From Casuarius casuarius (lineage: Eukaryota; Chordata; Aves; Casuariiformes; Casuariidae), in the NCBI GenBank assembly GCA_003342895.1, contig PTFA01000010.1, positions 10,117,984-10,181,983 of the forward strand: DNA of 64,000 bases. Reading direction: 5' to 3'. The translations under genes and the position numbers were made by a program. Under the pieces are notes generated by a model. That model ran no database searches. It worked only from the letters and a program-made list of their open reading frames with translations, and had not been told where the DNA came from. Positions 1 through 13,308 of the stretch are shown here, piece after piece (position 1 is the first letter of the stretch; each line of letters begins with the position of its first letter).

Positions 1-95
1 GGAAGAAGGGAAGAAGGGAAGAAGGGAAGAAGGGAAGAAGGGAAGAAGGGAAGAAGGGAAGAAGGGAAGAAGGGAAGAAGGGAAGAAGGGAAGAA
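1..95. repeat. (AAGAAGGG)n octamer microsatellite
   Basis: About twelve near-perfect copies of an 8-base unit, AAGAAGGG, run from the left edge of the window. One strand is pure purine. The array is cut by the window edge, so its true length is unknown. It ends at an AAGAAAAAGC transition. Confidence 0.95.
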
Positions 96-3000
96 AAAGC
101 TAAGGGGAATTGGAGCAGCCAAAGAAAAGCCTGATAAAGCAGCAGTGTCCTGCTGTGAGCAGCTGTGAGTGTTCTGTTCAATAGATAATATCCCAGGCTC
201 CTTGGTATTACTGACTCAAAGACAAGTTTTCACTTGTCAAATCCATATTAGCAGTCCTTTAGAGTAATGTTTGTCCTAAGCTGCAGTCTCTTGTCCTGAA
301 CTTGTGTTTGTCTGGAGCTGTTCTAAGCTAACTATGAATTAAACAGGACTCGGACAATATCTTACTTTCCAACCTTGTCTTATCATCTGAGAGGCATGAA
401 AGGCCAGGAAAGCAATTGCTCAGAACAGCTGGGGAACCACTTGCAAAGAGGACCCCTCCATTCACACCAGGTTGGTACTGGGTTTCCGCACTTCTTCACC
501 CTCACCTCTTCCAGGCGAGGAAACAAACACCAGGAAAGAAGGATGCAGAGGCACAGTCCAATGAGCTCATTTGTAGTCAGCTGTTATATGGAATAGAACA
601 GGGGCAGGGACTTCTCCAGTTAATCACCTTCTCTGAATGATGTTAGGCCCTCAGAAGAAAGGTTAAAAGAATTCCCCCAATGACATTTTAGGCTGAAAGA
701 CCACATATCCTGGCCAGTAACTGTGCAATTGTTCCTGGTCAGTCTAAACCTGTTGCTAACTGAAACAACAAAAAGAATTGTCTCACTCGGTGTGACTTCA
801 CAGGACAACCGTGAACACCATGAAACATGCAGTAGAGGATGACAAAAGAGAAGTTTAAAGGGGGGATTTCTGTGTCTTGTCACATTGCCAGATGCATCAG
901 TCAGGTGGATGAATAAAGCCTGACCTATATACTCTTCTGTGTTATGTGTCAAGCCCTGGGTGGGATTGCTTGTGAAAAAGAGAGCACCAAAAGTATAAAC
1001 TCATTCCTTCAGCAGATATCTGCTTGGGATGTTAAAAAGCCAGTTCAAACTCCAAGTTGGCAGCATTCTGATGAGGGACTTGAACCTGAGTCTCTCATGT
1101 TGATTCTCTCCTCCTTTCACTTCACATGAAAAATTAAGTGGTTGAAGCTTATGCAGGAAGCAAACCAGAAATTATGGGGTGTGAAGTACGGTATACCTAG
1201 TCAACTTTAGAGTTGAAGATCACAAAGGACTTCAGTCAACTAGCTGTCAAATAGAGCAGCCAACAGTGTTTTCTCACTACTGCCAGCCTCCTGGAAGGAT
1301 CATTCATCTCTGACAGCTTGGGAGGCTGAGACCAACCCTCCACACCCTCCTCCCCCTCTTGCTCTTTCAATGAAAAGGTCACTGAAGCTCTGATTCTGTG
1401 ACTGGTGGTTGGTGTCATTACAGACTTCTAGCTTGGATATTTACATCCTTACCTAACAAAATGTCTTTTGGCATTGTTAAGCCACAAAGCCATGAAACGT
1501 TTCTTTTATGAACACATACCATTTTAGGCCTACACCTAGCATGCCCCATCCTAATCTGCTAGCAAATTTCCCTTACTTATTTTTAAGAAGATTTTTAGTA
1601 GAGATTCTAGAAAAAAGTAAAACTATTAGGATTTTATTTTAGTGATTCAGGAGAAGGAGTTTCGACCTAGAAGGTAAACTAAATCCTAAACTATATACAA
1701 TGATGATTTATTTCTGGATAGCCTTGATCAAATCACCTGATGTCTGTACACTGCATTCCCTGCAACTGCAGCTTCATGGTAAACAGATGCCCACCATTGG
1801 ATATAAATGTTGTTGGGCACTGAAAGCAACACAGAAAGATACTAGTTTCTTGCTCAGTACATCACTGAAAAGCACTTAAAGTAACTGGTGCGGCCTTAAG
1901 GAAAGAACAGAATCTTTAAAGTCATAAGTGTAACCAGTTTTATGACAAGTATTATAGTACTATATTTGGAACAAGAGTTAACAGGAAAGGAATCTGCAAA
2001 AAACAAGCATCACTACTTGACATTGCAGCACCATAGATGTGTGAGATAGGAGCTCTTTGTAAGATGAAAAACTATCTTAAGATGAAAGGTCCATAGTTTA
2101 CTTTCTCAAGAATCTAGAAGTATATTTTGGACTTATCACTATTAACAGATTTATGCAACTTTTATACTTATTCTGTATACGAATGAACTAGCAGCCAGTC
2201 TCACTGTAACTTAAGTAAGATCAGCACCAGATGGACAGCAGACTTCCTTATTAAGGGATTTTATCAAAAGAATAATTGAGCAAACACACCTTTGAAATCC
2301 AATAGTGATAATGAATATTGTAACAGGCTTGCCTAAGAAATTAGCTGATGGCAATTGGATTCAGTATTAAGTTATTGACAAATATTCTAATTTCGTAGAA
2401 CGGGACAATATCAAGCAGTTCGTCAGTATCCTCCCCTTGAACTGCACTCTTGCTAAAACAGGATGCTGAGCTCGATTCTGATCCCTGTGCAGCTGATGGC
2501 AAGGCTTCAGGAGTCTTCAACTGGATCAGGACCGGGTCTATTGTTTCCAAGACAGATACTGGCATCTACCAAAACTGCACACTTCAACTGCCACCACAAC
2601 AGTTAAATTATCTCTTTCATTTCCATGCATCCAATTTAATCAAATCAGACTTCGTATGTTCAGTGATATGAGAGCCATCATTCTGTGGCATCATTTTTCC
2701 TCTGTCCCTGCTTCTGCACAGGCTCTATGAGGGCAGACATCTTTCTCTGTGAGCTGGAAAGGAAGATCAGGAACAAAGTATCTTAAGAATAAGGCAGGGA
2801 CTACTGAAACAACACCATCCCTCTCAATATAAAGTAATACCAAGTCATGTTCCTGGCCCTACAGCTGTCAATAAGGGCAAATTCAGGCAGGTGAGGCAAT
2901 GCCGAATCTGACAGAACACAAATTCAACAGCTGCTGGTAGAACCTGTAGGAGGTGATGTCTCTGAGCCTCACAGAGGCTGTCAAAACTTGAATGACAGCT

Positions 3001-3728
3001 TGATAAGCCAGTTTCACTCACGTTTTTTGTAGTTGTTCAAAGAACCAGGCCATTTACAAATTGAAAATGAGGAAAAGGATGTTTCATCTGAGTCCAACAC
3101 ATCCACAGCCAAGAGATGCAGTTATACTTTCACTATAACACTTCAACATCTCCTCAGAAACAAGATTACTGACACCAGAATGCCTAATGGACCCAGTCAG
3201 TGCCCTATGGAGCCCTTAGTCATTCACTGTCATTCCTCCTAACTTATGCCACTCACCAGCCTTAACTTGGCCTCCTAGAAACTACAGAAACCCAAAATCA
3301 AATGCCCACAAATCAAAATAACAAAATCACAGCAGATCATAACATCCCATTCCATATTCAAAGGACTGTCTTCCACTGACTGTGTTAGTCATTTCTTCCC
3401 ATGAAGTCTGCACCTGCTTAACATCAACTGTTACTGACACTTCTGGTGTCCTCATGGGAAAAGACTTGGCAAGCATCCTGAATGGTCTTGTTTCACTGAA
3501 TATATGTAATTTCTGCGGAACGGTAGACATGAGATAGAGAAGCTGGCAAATGCCCAATTTATTTACAGTAGTCAGGACAAAAGGAAATTTTGAGGAACTT
3601 CAGAGAAAGAGGAAAGAGCTAGATGAATACACAACAAAATGGCCAATGAAATTTGCAGCTATATAATTTGGAAAGGAAAAATACTTACATGCATCACAGG
3701 GATCTAAATGTTTATATACATGCTGAAA
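96..3728. other. Non-coding stretch, no gene recognised
   Basis: AT-rich sequence with only short, unsupported open frames. No splice-bounded exon of a known family was recognised. The one stretch that looks somewhat coding, around 2341-2565 on the minus strand, is listed separately. Confidence 0.6.
2341..2565 (-). other. Unrecognised 74-codon open frame of coding-like composition
   Basis: This minus-strand frame of 74 codons is rich in Ser, Glu, Ala and Leu, with an acidic stretch (GEDTDELLDIV) and no low-complexity run. I do not recognise the family. The frame has no clear upstream acceptor or downstream donor that would mark it as an exon, and the plus strand is open over much of the same stretch. 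It could be an exon of an unknown gene, a decayed processed pseudogene, or chance. I lean towards chance or relic. Confidence 0.12.
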
Positions 3729-3768
3729 TATGTATATAAATGTATATGAATGTATATGAAAAAAAAAT
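3729..3768. repeat. 10-bp tandem repeat, TGTATATRAA type
   Basis: Three consecutive 10-base units (TGTATATAAA, then TGTATATGAA twice) at 3731-3760 are followed by an A-run. This is a simple AT-rich microsatellite. Confidence 0.85.
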
Positions 3769-3959
3769 AATCAGTTTAAAGAGGAACTAGCCAGAATGTT
3801 CATTAGCATCTAAATCTGAATGAGCCTAACTCTTGCCACAGTGAACATCCAGGGGGTTTGGCAGCAACCAGTTCAGGCTTATGTTCCACTTCAGTCACAG
3901 GTAGACTGAGTTTTTTTTTCCTCTGACAAAAAATCCCAGATACAGTCAATAAAATATAA

Positions 3960-4002
3960 GGCAGGAAATTTAAAGACGGCAGGAAATTTAAAGGCAGGAA
4001 AA
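3960..4002. repeat. Short tandem duplication, GGCAGGAAATTTAAA unit
   Basis: Two adjacent copies of a unit of about 17 bases beginning GGCAGGAAATTTAAAG (3960-3977 and 3978-3993) are followed by a truncated third copy. They directly abut the CR1-like fragment downstream and may be a slippage product at its edge. Confidence 0.85.
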
Positions 4003-4135
4003 GAAAACACTCTTCTACACAGCATATAATTAAACTGTGGAACTTAGTGCCAGAGGAAATTTTCCCAGCCAAGAACTTAACTAGATTCAAAAGGGATAGG
4101 ACATTTATGGGAACATTCAGATTATCCAGAGTTTA
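4003..4135 (+). mobile_element. Ancient CR1-like LINE fragment (3' portion)
   Basis: The text resembles the 3' region of old CR1/L3-type retrotransposons found across amniotes: 'AAACTGTGGAACTTAGTGCC', then 'GATTCAAAAGGGATAGGACA', then 'CAGATTATCCAGAGTTT', in the usual order and spacing. It ends in an A-rich tract (4136-4160). It is a short, decayed, 5'-truncated relic with no coding capacity. The subfamily is from memory and uncertain. Confidence 0.7.
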
Positions 4136-5137
4136 AAAAACAAAACAAAACAAAAAAAACCCATGGAATAGATTGCTACTCCACCTACCTTTTTAAGCAC
4201 TCATCCCTATGTACCAGTGCGGCATGCTGTGATGTTATAGAAGGCCTTTCAATATCAGATTGTCACTTGTAACTCCTCAGATACATTTTCTTGAAGGAAA
4301 GCCCAAAGTTCCATTTGCCTCAAATTCTGTCTACCTTCTGCAGCTCCCTTTTTTTCCAGGTTAAGCATTACACCCTGATGATGACACGCAGCCTTATATA
4401 ATGCCATGTGATGCCATTCTAGAGAGCACAGAAACAAACTGAATCACAATTTCAATTCAGAGCTGACAGTGCATAACAATTATCTCATCCCCAACCTTTT
4501 TCAAAGTGTTTTCATTGTGATTTTTTTCACTAGTCCAGAGCTCTCTCTGGACTACTCTCCAACAGGCACTGGAAAAGGTTCCTGACAGCTCTTGATCCTA
4601 CATCTGTTGAAACCTGTAGCAAAATCCCCATTCAGTTCTATAGCAGAGGATGAGCCCTTTGGTGTCCAAACACAACTCAAATCAAAGAAGAGTTGTGCAA
4701 GCTTCTCTGTGGCCTCAGTTCTAGTCACTGGTGAGTTTTGCAGCTAGGAATGGTAAAGAATTTTTCATGTCTTATAAGATTAAATTACTCTCCACTCATT
4801 ACCCATGAGATGCGAGGAGAGCTAAGGTGTTATCTGCCCATCAGGCAGCACAGATCATTCTCAATGCTTCTCTAGGTCTGATTCTTCAAGATACTGAACT
4901 TGTCCTGAGAGATACCAATTGCCTTCAACACCCACAGGTGACAAAAGGAACTTTGCACCTAAAAAAAAAAAACAAAAAAAAACCCCAAAAAACTGCTCAG
5001 CATCTTAAAGAATTATGCTCTTTGCAGCAAATTATAATGATGGCATGTCTACCTATCAATGACTTTCAATATCTTTCCTGAGTGATCAGATAACTTTTAA
5101 AATCGAGGATTGTCTACTTATGTAAAGGTCATGTTTA

Positions 5138-5158
5138 GTCTGGTTAGTTCAACCAGAC
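5138..5158. repeat. Perfect 8-bp inverted repeat (hairpin)
   Basis: GTCTGGTT and AACCAGAC form a perfect 8-bp stem around a 5-base loop (AGTTC). It is not next to any gene, has no T-run, and no function is suggested. Confidence 0.8.
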
Positions 5159-6839
5159 CAAGTCCTGCACAGTCATTCTCCTTGAAAATAATATAGTTTT
5201 AATTTGTTTTCATATTCCAAAGTGGACTAAGTTGCACTGAGTCAGCCTACCTTCATTCCAGATGTGACTATTCATAGACGAGTTTGCTCCATTTGAAGTC
5301 ATCACACTTCAGATCCAGCCTTTTCTTCATTCAGATTAAGTTTCCCAAGTGTTCCCACCTTACGGCTTTAAAAAAACCCCACCTCCAATGCCTGGTCTTT
5401 CTCTATAGCAGGAAGACTGTTGTAACATCCTGATTGTAAGGTCTGAAGGGCCATAGTAAGATCCCTGTTACAGACACTGCCTTTTCTCCAAACAAATGTA
5501 GTTGTCACCAAAATATGCAAAACTATGCCATAGAAACTTAGAGATGATTCTCAGAACATACACATTTTGTGGCAATGCCCCAGATAAACTTCTGTCCCCA
5601 AATACCTTATGATTAATCACCTTGGGGAAAAACAAAAGGTAAAGCCCAATTATGTGGGGATGTGGCTTTTTTTTCTGTAAAAGATGCTTTTCTAAGACAG
5701 TCCCCGGTTTTAGTCTGTGGGCTCGTAGCACTATTTTGAAAAGCCACTAAGCAGCTGGTCCTCAAGTGTGAGTCGAGAACCTGTAGGTAGCTTTTGGGGA
5801 AGCTTTTTGAAATCCCTTTATGTAAAATGATTTCACAAACTGCCTGTATGCCATTCTTGGGCTATTGTAGCAGACTATTTCAAAATGGTCAAGAGAAAAT
5901 GGCAGGTTCTGCTCTACTTAGTTTGCAGCAGACTCCATTCTATTTATTCTGCAGTGAAAGAATATAAAGGGAAACAAAATCCTGTACAAGCTTTCACTGA
6001 AGGTTTTTCTAGAACTTGGAAGTCCACACTGGACACAAAGCTAGGTGTTTTGGGCCTCTGCTCCTCTTCTGCAGTGGTTCTTCCAATTCAGAATAAGGCT
6101 GCTTTTTCACAGAATAGGACAGGCTGAGTATTCAACAGCAGTGAGTCAGACTCCATGACATTATAAGATTAACTTAAAAATCAAATTTTAAATATGGGGC
6201 TCTTTCTGTTTACCTTCTGATTATTACAGATTCTGTCTTCTTTGCATGATAAAAAGCTACAATTGTTGCTAGTGTCTGGTCTGGTGTTCATGTTTTAAGG
6301 GATACCTGAAGAAATCCTTCACTACATTTATGACAAATTGCTGCAGTCTTTTTTAACAATGGCAGGAGATCAAACATGCCTTTTAACCCCCACACAGATT
6401 TTTCCATATGCAAAGCTATCAAGTTTAAGTGCCCTGCCTTCAGGATGATCAATAACTTTGGCCCAAGGTATTTAGAAAATCAACTAAGAGCTCTAAGTTG
6501 ATGGTTACAGTCAGTGAATCTCTTCATCACGCACAGCAAAACCTCCTACCATAAAAGAGCAGAAAATAACACTTCCTTCTGGACTGGGCCAAAGCTTGGA
6601 GGATAAAGAACAAACTTCAAGATGCACTTTCTGACCCACCTTCTCAGACATCACATATTGCTAATACATGTATATCTATATTTCCTTTCTAAAAACCTCA
6701 GATTCTCCACTGCTCACACCTCTCACCATGAGGAGAGGATGAGAGAATCAGCACCTGAAGGATGTAAAACATGAAGGAAAAAAGTGTGACCACAGGATCC
6801 TTAGGAATAAGGTATTAGTTTCCCAATCAGGAAATGTGC

Positions 6840-6960
6840 CCTCTGTTCCACATCCAGGCACTGCGTAATCCTGGGCAAGGCATTTAGGGCTTAGCTGTGC
6901 TTTTTAGGTTCAGTCTTAGACACAGCACAGTAGTCTGCTCTGCTTTTCTCCCCCTTCATA
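6840..6960 (+). repeat. MIR-like SINE relic (tentative)
   Basis: The segment 'AATCCTGGGCAAGGCATTTA' followed by a pyrimidine-rich stretch resembles the core of MIR-type SINEs (the 'tgggcaagtcactta' block). It is strongly decayed and the boundaries are approximate. Confidence 0.4.
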
Positions 6961-8086
6961 CTCTAAGTAGGCCAGAAGGTCCTATAGCAAATGCCAGCAT
7001 TGGCCTTACAAATATGGATAGTTGTGGGTAAGTAAGGAGGAATCAACCACCTCTCTGTAGGGTGCTTTATGCTTAGAAAAGCAAATAGGATGAGCAATTA
7101 CTCAGTTCCAGGAAATAAAGGATCTGCAGGTGACATTGCTGCTGGGCTGGGCTGCTAAAAGGCATGTAAGCCAATCTACTTAAAGCCACTCTATTTAAAG
7201 TGTAACAGTAAAGAGATGGTCTTCTTGTAAACTCTCCCCTTCCTTCCTCCTACCCCTCCAATCTCTCCACTTCAGTGCAGCAGCAAAGAACACAAGCTTT
7301 AAGTTGCTCCCTTTGTTTCCTTAAGTTGTAAAACATCAGGATGGCACGAGATGGACCTCGATGAATCTGACCCCAAACTCACTGAAGTCAAGGGGAGTCT
7401 TGCTCTCTCAGTTAAAACAGATGTTGGAGCAAGGTAGAATTCTGAAAAATGTTCAGAAAGTACCGCCAGAAGTATCTATGTGTATCTATCTGTGTAAGCC
7501 ATTAACTGTCATATTTCTAAACACAAGTCTGCTTCTCACTGTTATTCTGTAAACCCCATCTAATCAGTATTTGCTACAGTTCAGAGAGGAAGTCTGTGAA
7601 TATAACCTGGTGTATAATGTATTTCATTCATAATGTCTTTTCTGTATTGGTAGACTAAGAGTTTAGGGGAGCTAATGTAATAACTTTTACATAAGAAGAG
7701 GGGTATTAATTTAGGTCTTTCTTTCCTCTGTGCAGCTGCTACCTTTACAAAAGTTGTAAGAACATATTTTTGTCAAGCCTGGTGTCCTTTTTGCCAAATT
7801 TGGTTGAAATTGGACAAGTTCAAAAGTTATTGACAAACAAAATAGAGTGACTGAAAAAAAAAACCCAACAACTTTGTTTCCTTAGGAAACCACCAAATCC
7901 TTTCACAGAAAGAATCAGAGCTAATCCAGGTCAGTTCAATATCCTGTTTTGTACAAAGCTGACATAATCTATTTCTGCAGTGCCCTGCACAGCAGTTACA
8001 GAACAACCCCACCACCAAATGATGTGCCCAAATAGCTGCATCTAGGCTTCCTTTTAGGGCCACCATTAAGTCACCATGTCACAATG

Positions 8087-8520
8087 TGGGGGCCATCCAC
8101 AACATGAGCCTGCCTGGAGCACCCTGTCGAGGCCAGACCATGCACTCCACAGCATGGAGGCCAGCATGCAGCACCAGGTATGGCCACGCAGGCTTGTCCG
8201 CATGCAAGCATAAGGTAGGCAGAAGAGAGGTGATGCTGAAAAGGAGCACTCTGGATGCAGCAAGACACTGCCAATCAGCACCTTAGGCTGAGCATGGAGC
8301 CCAGCTGGAGCAGCAAGGCCCTGCTACTCACTGAGCGCTGTTTTGCCTTTCCATCAGCTCCTGGCTCCAGGCTCCCACTGAGATCCAAACTCCACGGAGC
8401 CAACAGCTCAGCAGGAGCTAGCTGTAGCCCTGGATATAGACGTAGCCAATCTGTTTTCAGAGAGCATCGATTTTGCTCCCTTAGAGCATGTCCAGCACCC
8501 GTATGCACTTAGGGTAGGCT
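8087..8520. other. Local GC-rich patch, open in several frames, no gene recognised
   Basis: Base composition rises above the surrounding AT-rich DNA, and this alone leaves several overlapping frames open on both strands. The translations are rich in Cys, Ser, Ala and His without any known domain, and no splice-bounded exon stands out. I treat it as non-coding. Confidence 0.4.
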
Positions 8521-8584
8521 GCTTCTCTGCTATGCTGAAGTAAAGGGGATGGTGCAATGCTAATCTCTGGGAGCAGCATTTGCC

Positions 8585-8722
8585 CTGCATGGCACAAAAT
8601 GCAACTATCTGTTAATGAGGCATTTGCTCTGATGAGGCAGTTAAAATGAGCACATTGCAAAGCCTATAAAAGTTATTGACATTCATAGCATTATTAATCA
8701 GCTGCACTCATCCTCCAAACTC
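8585..8722. promoter_or_regulatory. Candidate conserved non-coding element / enhancer
   Basis: A dense run of homeodomain-type cores (TTAATGAGG, ATTATTAATC), two CTGATGAGG/TTAATGAGG-like boxes, a CTATAAAAG box and a CAGCTG E-box occurs within about 140 bases that have no coding frame. The composition looks like developmental enhancers. Without an alignment this is only a suggestion. Confidence 0.25.
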
Positions 8723-11700
8723 TACCATCTCACTCCAATATGGAAAGCCGCAGGCTTGCTTCCTGGCATATCAGCTCAGTTCTGTGTCCTTTTGTCCTTG
8801 TCACATCAGCATCAAACTGGAAGTAACAGACATGAATCAGGGCAAGAGATTTGTCTGAACCACTTTTTTTGCTGCCATCACAGTTAGACCTTGGAAAATC
8901 CTCTTTTTGCCAGGACCTATTGCTGTAGCTGTTCCTCCCTCTGGGAAAGAGGCACAAAATTGGCTGCTTATCATCTGGTCAGAAAGCAGAATTGAATGCA
9001 CCCTGACTGAGTCAGAACCTGCTGGAATTCCCTCCTGCCCTTTTCTTAAATTGAGAAGGCATGCATTACACACACCTGAGTGGACACACTTTGGGAGTAA
9101 GGCTTCTTTTCAGTCTTTTCAGTCAATGTACCTGGCTTATGTTTCCTATTCAACAGAAACTCTAAAACTTTACAGAATCAGCCACTGGCAGCGCTCCCAG
9201 GATATTTTTCCATTCGCACATATTTCTAAAAATGTCAACGCCAGTCTAACCATTCTCATCTGGGAAGCCTGACATCAGATGTACATTAGTTAGCCTGGGG
9301 TGGGGGAAAAAAATAAAAGATCCAAAAAGCAAACTCCTTCTAAAAAGGAAAACAAATTCAATGTATGTTTCATTGGCTCCTGCCTCTAAACTTTATGCAA
9401 ATAACATAAGGAAATTTTACACTGTGATTTTACACCCCCAACAATTCAATTAGAAAAGTCAGGCAAGAGAATAGTATGGGTTTCGGGGATGAGGAATGGA
9501 TGGTATGTGAGGTTTTTATTCAGGCATGATTCCTATATGCTTGGGTTCATTACCAAAGAGCAGACAAAAAAAGTGGTAAGCAGGCTCTTAAGAGCCATGC
9601 TTACTTTGCAGTTCTGGAATTAAAACCAGACAGCTAAACAAGACTACATTTGGCTGTGGGAGAGTTTCCCCAGGGAGGAAGCATTTTGGCTTGAGCACTT
9701 TGTTCCAGCCATCAGCCTTGAATTATCTTCTCTTCCAAATTTGGACCCTTCACGCACCTTCCCAGAATCACCTGCTTTGCCAGGGAAACAAGTGTAGACA
9801 TACAAGACATGCTACCCTGCCATTTTACAAGCCGAGTTTGGGTAATATTCAGCATATTATCTCCATATTCTCTTCTCCCCTCAGCATATGCCCTACAAAT
9901 ACTATCACTGTAAGAGAGATCCCTATTTAATTAGGTCTGTCAAGACTCAAGTGAAAACAGAAGATATGATTGCAGTCCTTAAGTCTATCTGAGCAGGATT
10001 CCTGACTTCAGTAAGATTAACCCATAATTACAGAGTGAACAGAGAGGAGGACATGCTCCTGAATTATTTAAAACATATATTGCACTGCCCATGTTCACTG
10101 CAATAATGTATTTAAAACATCTCTCTCCAGGGGAAATCAATAGAAAGACCCCAGCCCCTTACTGGGTCCAATGGTAATTTTGTTCACTTACTTCCAAGAT
10201 ATCGTTTGGCTCTTAAATCATAGTTTTTCTTCCTTGCAAATCTACATGCCTTTTCAGGGAAACATCCATTTTGAGTATGTATCCTGTCTCTAAATATTGA
10301 ATAGTTCCTAAATGTGATAGTCTTTGACATTACTCATTGTTGAAATAGACCTTAAAGAGGATGATGCACTGACACAAAAGTTTGATGATGTTCAGTTTGA
10401 TCCAGTGATGGATCTCTGCTTTCCAGACCTCAAATTCTGATGGTTTTTGCTGCAGTCACAGAAGACATAAATCCCACCCTAAGCATTTTTGCCCAGTCAG
10501 CTGCTGGGGTTAACCTTTTCTGTAGCAGAAACTCCTCAGCTAGCAAATTCCACAGCCCAGAATATTTGCTTAAATTGCCATCATCGAAAAGGCCTTCAGT
10601 ACTCAGAAGTCTTGTCTATACCATTCTTGTCCTAGGATGGTAAAAATTTCTGTCAGATCAATGAGACAAAGGCCAAAACTAAGTCATTAGGAAAAGTACT
10701 ATGTTCAGCAGCAGATCATATGGAATTTTTGTTTCTACAAACCCTAAAAACCGAAATTTTCGTGATACATTTACCTGTCCTTAGTGCTTCCTTCAGAGGG
10801 ACTTGCTTCTCACCCACTTGTTGGTGTGACTGAGGGCATTAACTTCATAAATTACTGCAGTTAAAGCTGCTGAGATCTCTGAATTACAGTGTCAAACAGG
10901 ATTTCAAGTGAGAATTTACTTCCAGACATTTACTCTCGCTTCTCAATCTGACAGAACTTAACTAATGTTCCATTCCCTGGAGACCACAACAGAGCAACTG
11001 TTGGCAGAAGATTTCCCTTGGAGTTGCAGAAAAACTCTAGTGACAGTCCATTTCCTGCCCTTACTGGGTGGCCCACGGTTCCTACAGCACTGGAAACAGT
11101 GACATAGTTACATGCTCTCGTAATAGTTCTGCTTCCAGTATTACATCCAAAATCCCAATGCATTGCAAGGGAAACTTAGTGATGCTTTCAGATCAGTCCT
11201 TACTTGGCATTTCCCTGAATTTATCTCACATAAATTTAGAGAAGACAAAGCCATTTGGAAGCCAACAATGCCTATAATGTACATATTTGTTTTGACCCTT
11301 CCTCACTCACCTCTCAAGTTGCAATTAATTTAGGACCAAATCATCCTATTAACATATAAGCAAAAGGAAACAAATCTAAGCCACGGTGTAAACACAATGC
11401 AATGACAGAGAAATGCCTTTCCAATGTCAGGCCAAGCAAACATCTGCAGAGAATCATTTCATTGTGACTGACCATCTCTTTGGGAAGGAAGTTGGTGACA
11501 CTGGGATCTTTCCAGGTCTCCTCCTGCCTGAATCTCTTTGCATGTAGGTAGAAGTGTATCCTCCCTCCCCATCTCCCACTCTCTTTTTCTCACCTAAATT
11601 TTCAGTTATTTTCCAGTGCAACACACTTGACAGCAAGAATAGAGGAAATACTTGGCCACCAGGACCTTAATTATACCACAACTCACAAGATACTGTGGTT

Positions 11701-11909
11701 GAAACCCAGTGTATAGCCAATGGTAAGGCTGTGCAAACAGGAGAGTCAAGCAGACAAAATCCTACACCAGTGCTCTTCCATTTGCACTCAGAAAGCTGGG
11801 GGCTTTGTGTGGTGACTTTTGGTAGAGCTGCATATGCATGAGTATAGGTGGATGCAGAATTGGGCCATTACTTTATCAGATCATTATTTTATTTTATTAT
11901 TAGATCATT
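8723..11909. other. Non-coding stretch, nothing recognised
   Basis: AT-rich sequence with only short open frames on both strands. No conserved domain, exon structure, RNA gene or well-defined repeat was seen. Confidence 0.5.
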
Positions 11910-11964
11910 ATTTTGCCGCTTACTGGGACTTACTCACTCCGAGCTGCAGGAAGTTGCCAGTGTC
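11910..11964. repeat. Copy A of an unclassified dispersed 55-bp repeat
   Basis: This 55-base segment matches 13309-13362 in the same orientation at about 84% (8 mismatches and one 1-base gap by eye). It contains GGGACTTACTCACTC, then GCTGCAGGAAG, then TGCCAGTGTC. The element family is not recognised. Confidence 0.7.
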
Positions 11965-13308
11965 ATTGCAGAAATACTTCTGCTCAATTAATGGGAACTG
12001 ATTACTGTGTAAGGTCAGAAGGTGCCAGGAGAGGTAATATGTAAAGCTTCTGGGATATTCCAAGAAATTGTTCCCACCTCAATCTTTTTAGCTATGAGCC
12101 TGAAAGCAAGATGCCATGTAGCAACCGAACAGGGCAGCCTCATTGCCAGTGTACAAGGCACAGTCCTCAGCCCTCAACATGAACAGCTGTGGCTGAGAGA
12201 AACTGAAGTTGTATCTACTCTTCTCAATTAAACAGTTTCAAGGGGACATTCCTGAGCAATTAATCACAATCATCTATATTGTTAAAGGGCCCTGGGAACA
12301 CTTGCAGCCTGTACTGGATAGTTCTCTACCCAGGCACAGTCTGGGAATAGGCAGAGGCCAGGAACTGTGCCTATTAGGCAGTCTGCCTCTGGCCACCTTG
12401 CTTTGAAGGGAAAGATAATCTAAGAGTATGAACACAAGCTGTTGCATGCCAGGTGGTCTCAGTGCCACAGAACGGTCCTGGGCAGATTTCATTTGCCAAT
12501 ACAGATGTAGTCAGGATGTCTAGGAGAAGTCCTGCCTCCTTCTCAGTGGAATATTCAGCTTCCTTATTAAGAACAGGACCTACCCTGTTTTCCATTTGCA
12601 TGAAGCCATGCAAATTCTGTTGTGAAATGCATGGTGTTTCCAAGACTTCCAGAGAGATTTCACTCCTGTGCTCCAAAACGATACAGTTGTCAGCCTCCGC
12701 TCCTTTATCAGTATACCACACTGAGATTCTTCTTACATCCATTGGTATTCTTCCAGTGCCTGCTGAAGACAATTGCAATTCAGAATGTCAGGAAGATGGC
12801 TGAAATTTGGTGATACTGAAAACAACCCCCTAAACAAACAAATAACAAACAGGATAAGCTTCTGAACATTCTGCTAAGCCACCAAATTAATTCTGCATTA
12901 AACAGAAATAAAACTATGAGAGCAAGTTAAAAATACTAGCTTCTAATAATACATAATCTTTTTTCAATATTTAATAATAATAACAATTAGTGCTTCTATA
13001 GGAGTTTATCTGTTTCAAGCACAGTACATGAGCAAGCTATGCACAGCTCACAGTGCTCATCTGCGTTTTGTCAGACCCTAGGACAGAGCAACTGAAGAAT
13101 CAATGCAGTTCTCAGTTCCAGAGCACAAAACACTGACCGAAATGCCTTTGCTACCTTTTGCACACAAGGAGGTTTGGGGCATCTCTGAACACTGAACACA
13201 TTGACATTCGAGCCAATAAAGGCAGAATCTTCAGCCAAGGAGGAGGTCATCTGGAGATGAGAAAAGCGTAGAAAACTGAGAAAAGTGGTACGCAGGAATA
13301 TGAATGAA

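Larger units (their letters stand above)
4136..8086. other. Non-coding stretch with A-rich tracts and repeat relics
   Basis: No gene was recognised. It contains an A-rich tract at 4961-4992 that follows text resembling an old amniote repeat (about 4870-4960), a perfect small hairpin at 5138-5158, and a MIR-like relic near 6840-6960. Confidence 0.55.

Noticed and set aside
5138..5158. Hairpin as a terminator or small RNA gene
   Set aside because: Stem of only 8 bp with no flanking RNA-gene features; intrinsic terminators are not expected in this genome type.
8066..8590. Cluster of overlapping frames on both strands
   Set aside because: Explained by a local GC-rich patch; the translations have no domain and no exon structure was seen.
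12374..12803. 134-codon minus and 116-codon plus frames over the same DNA
   Set aside because: Open on both strands, no recognisable domain, and no splice or Kozak context. Best read as chance.
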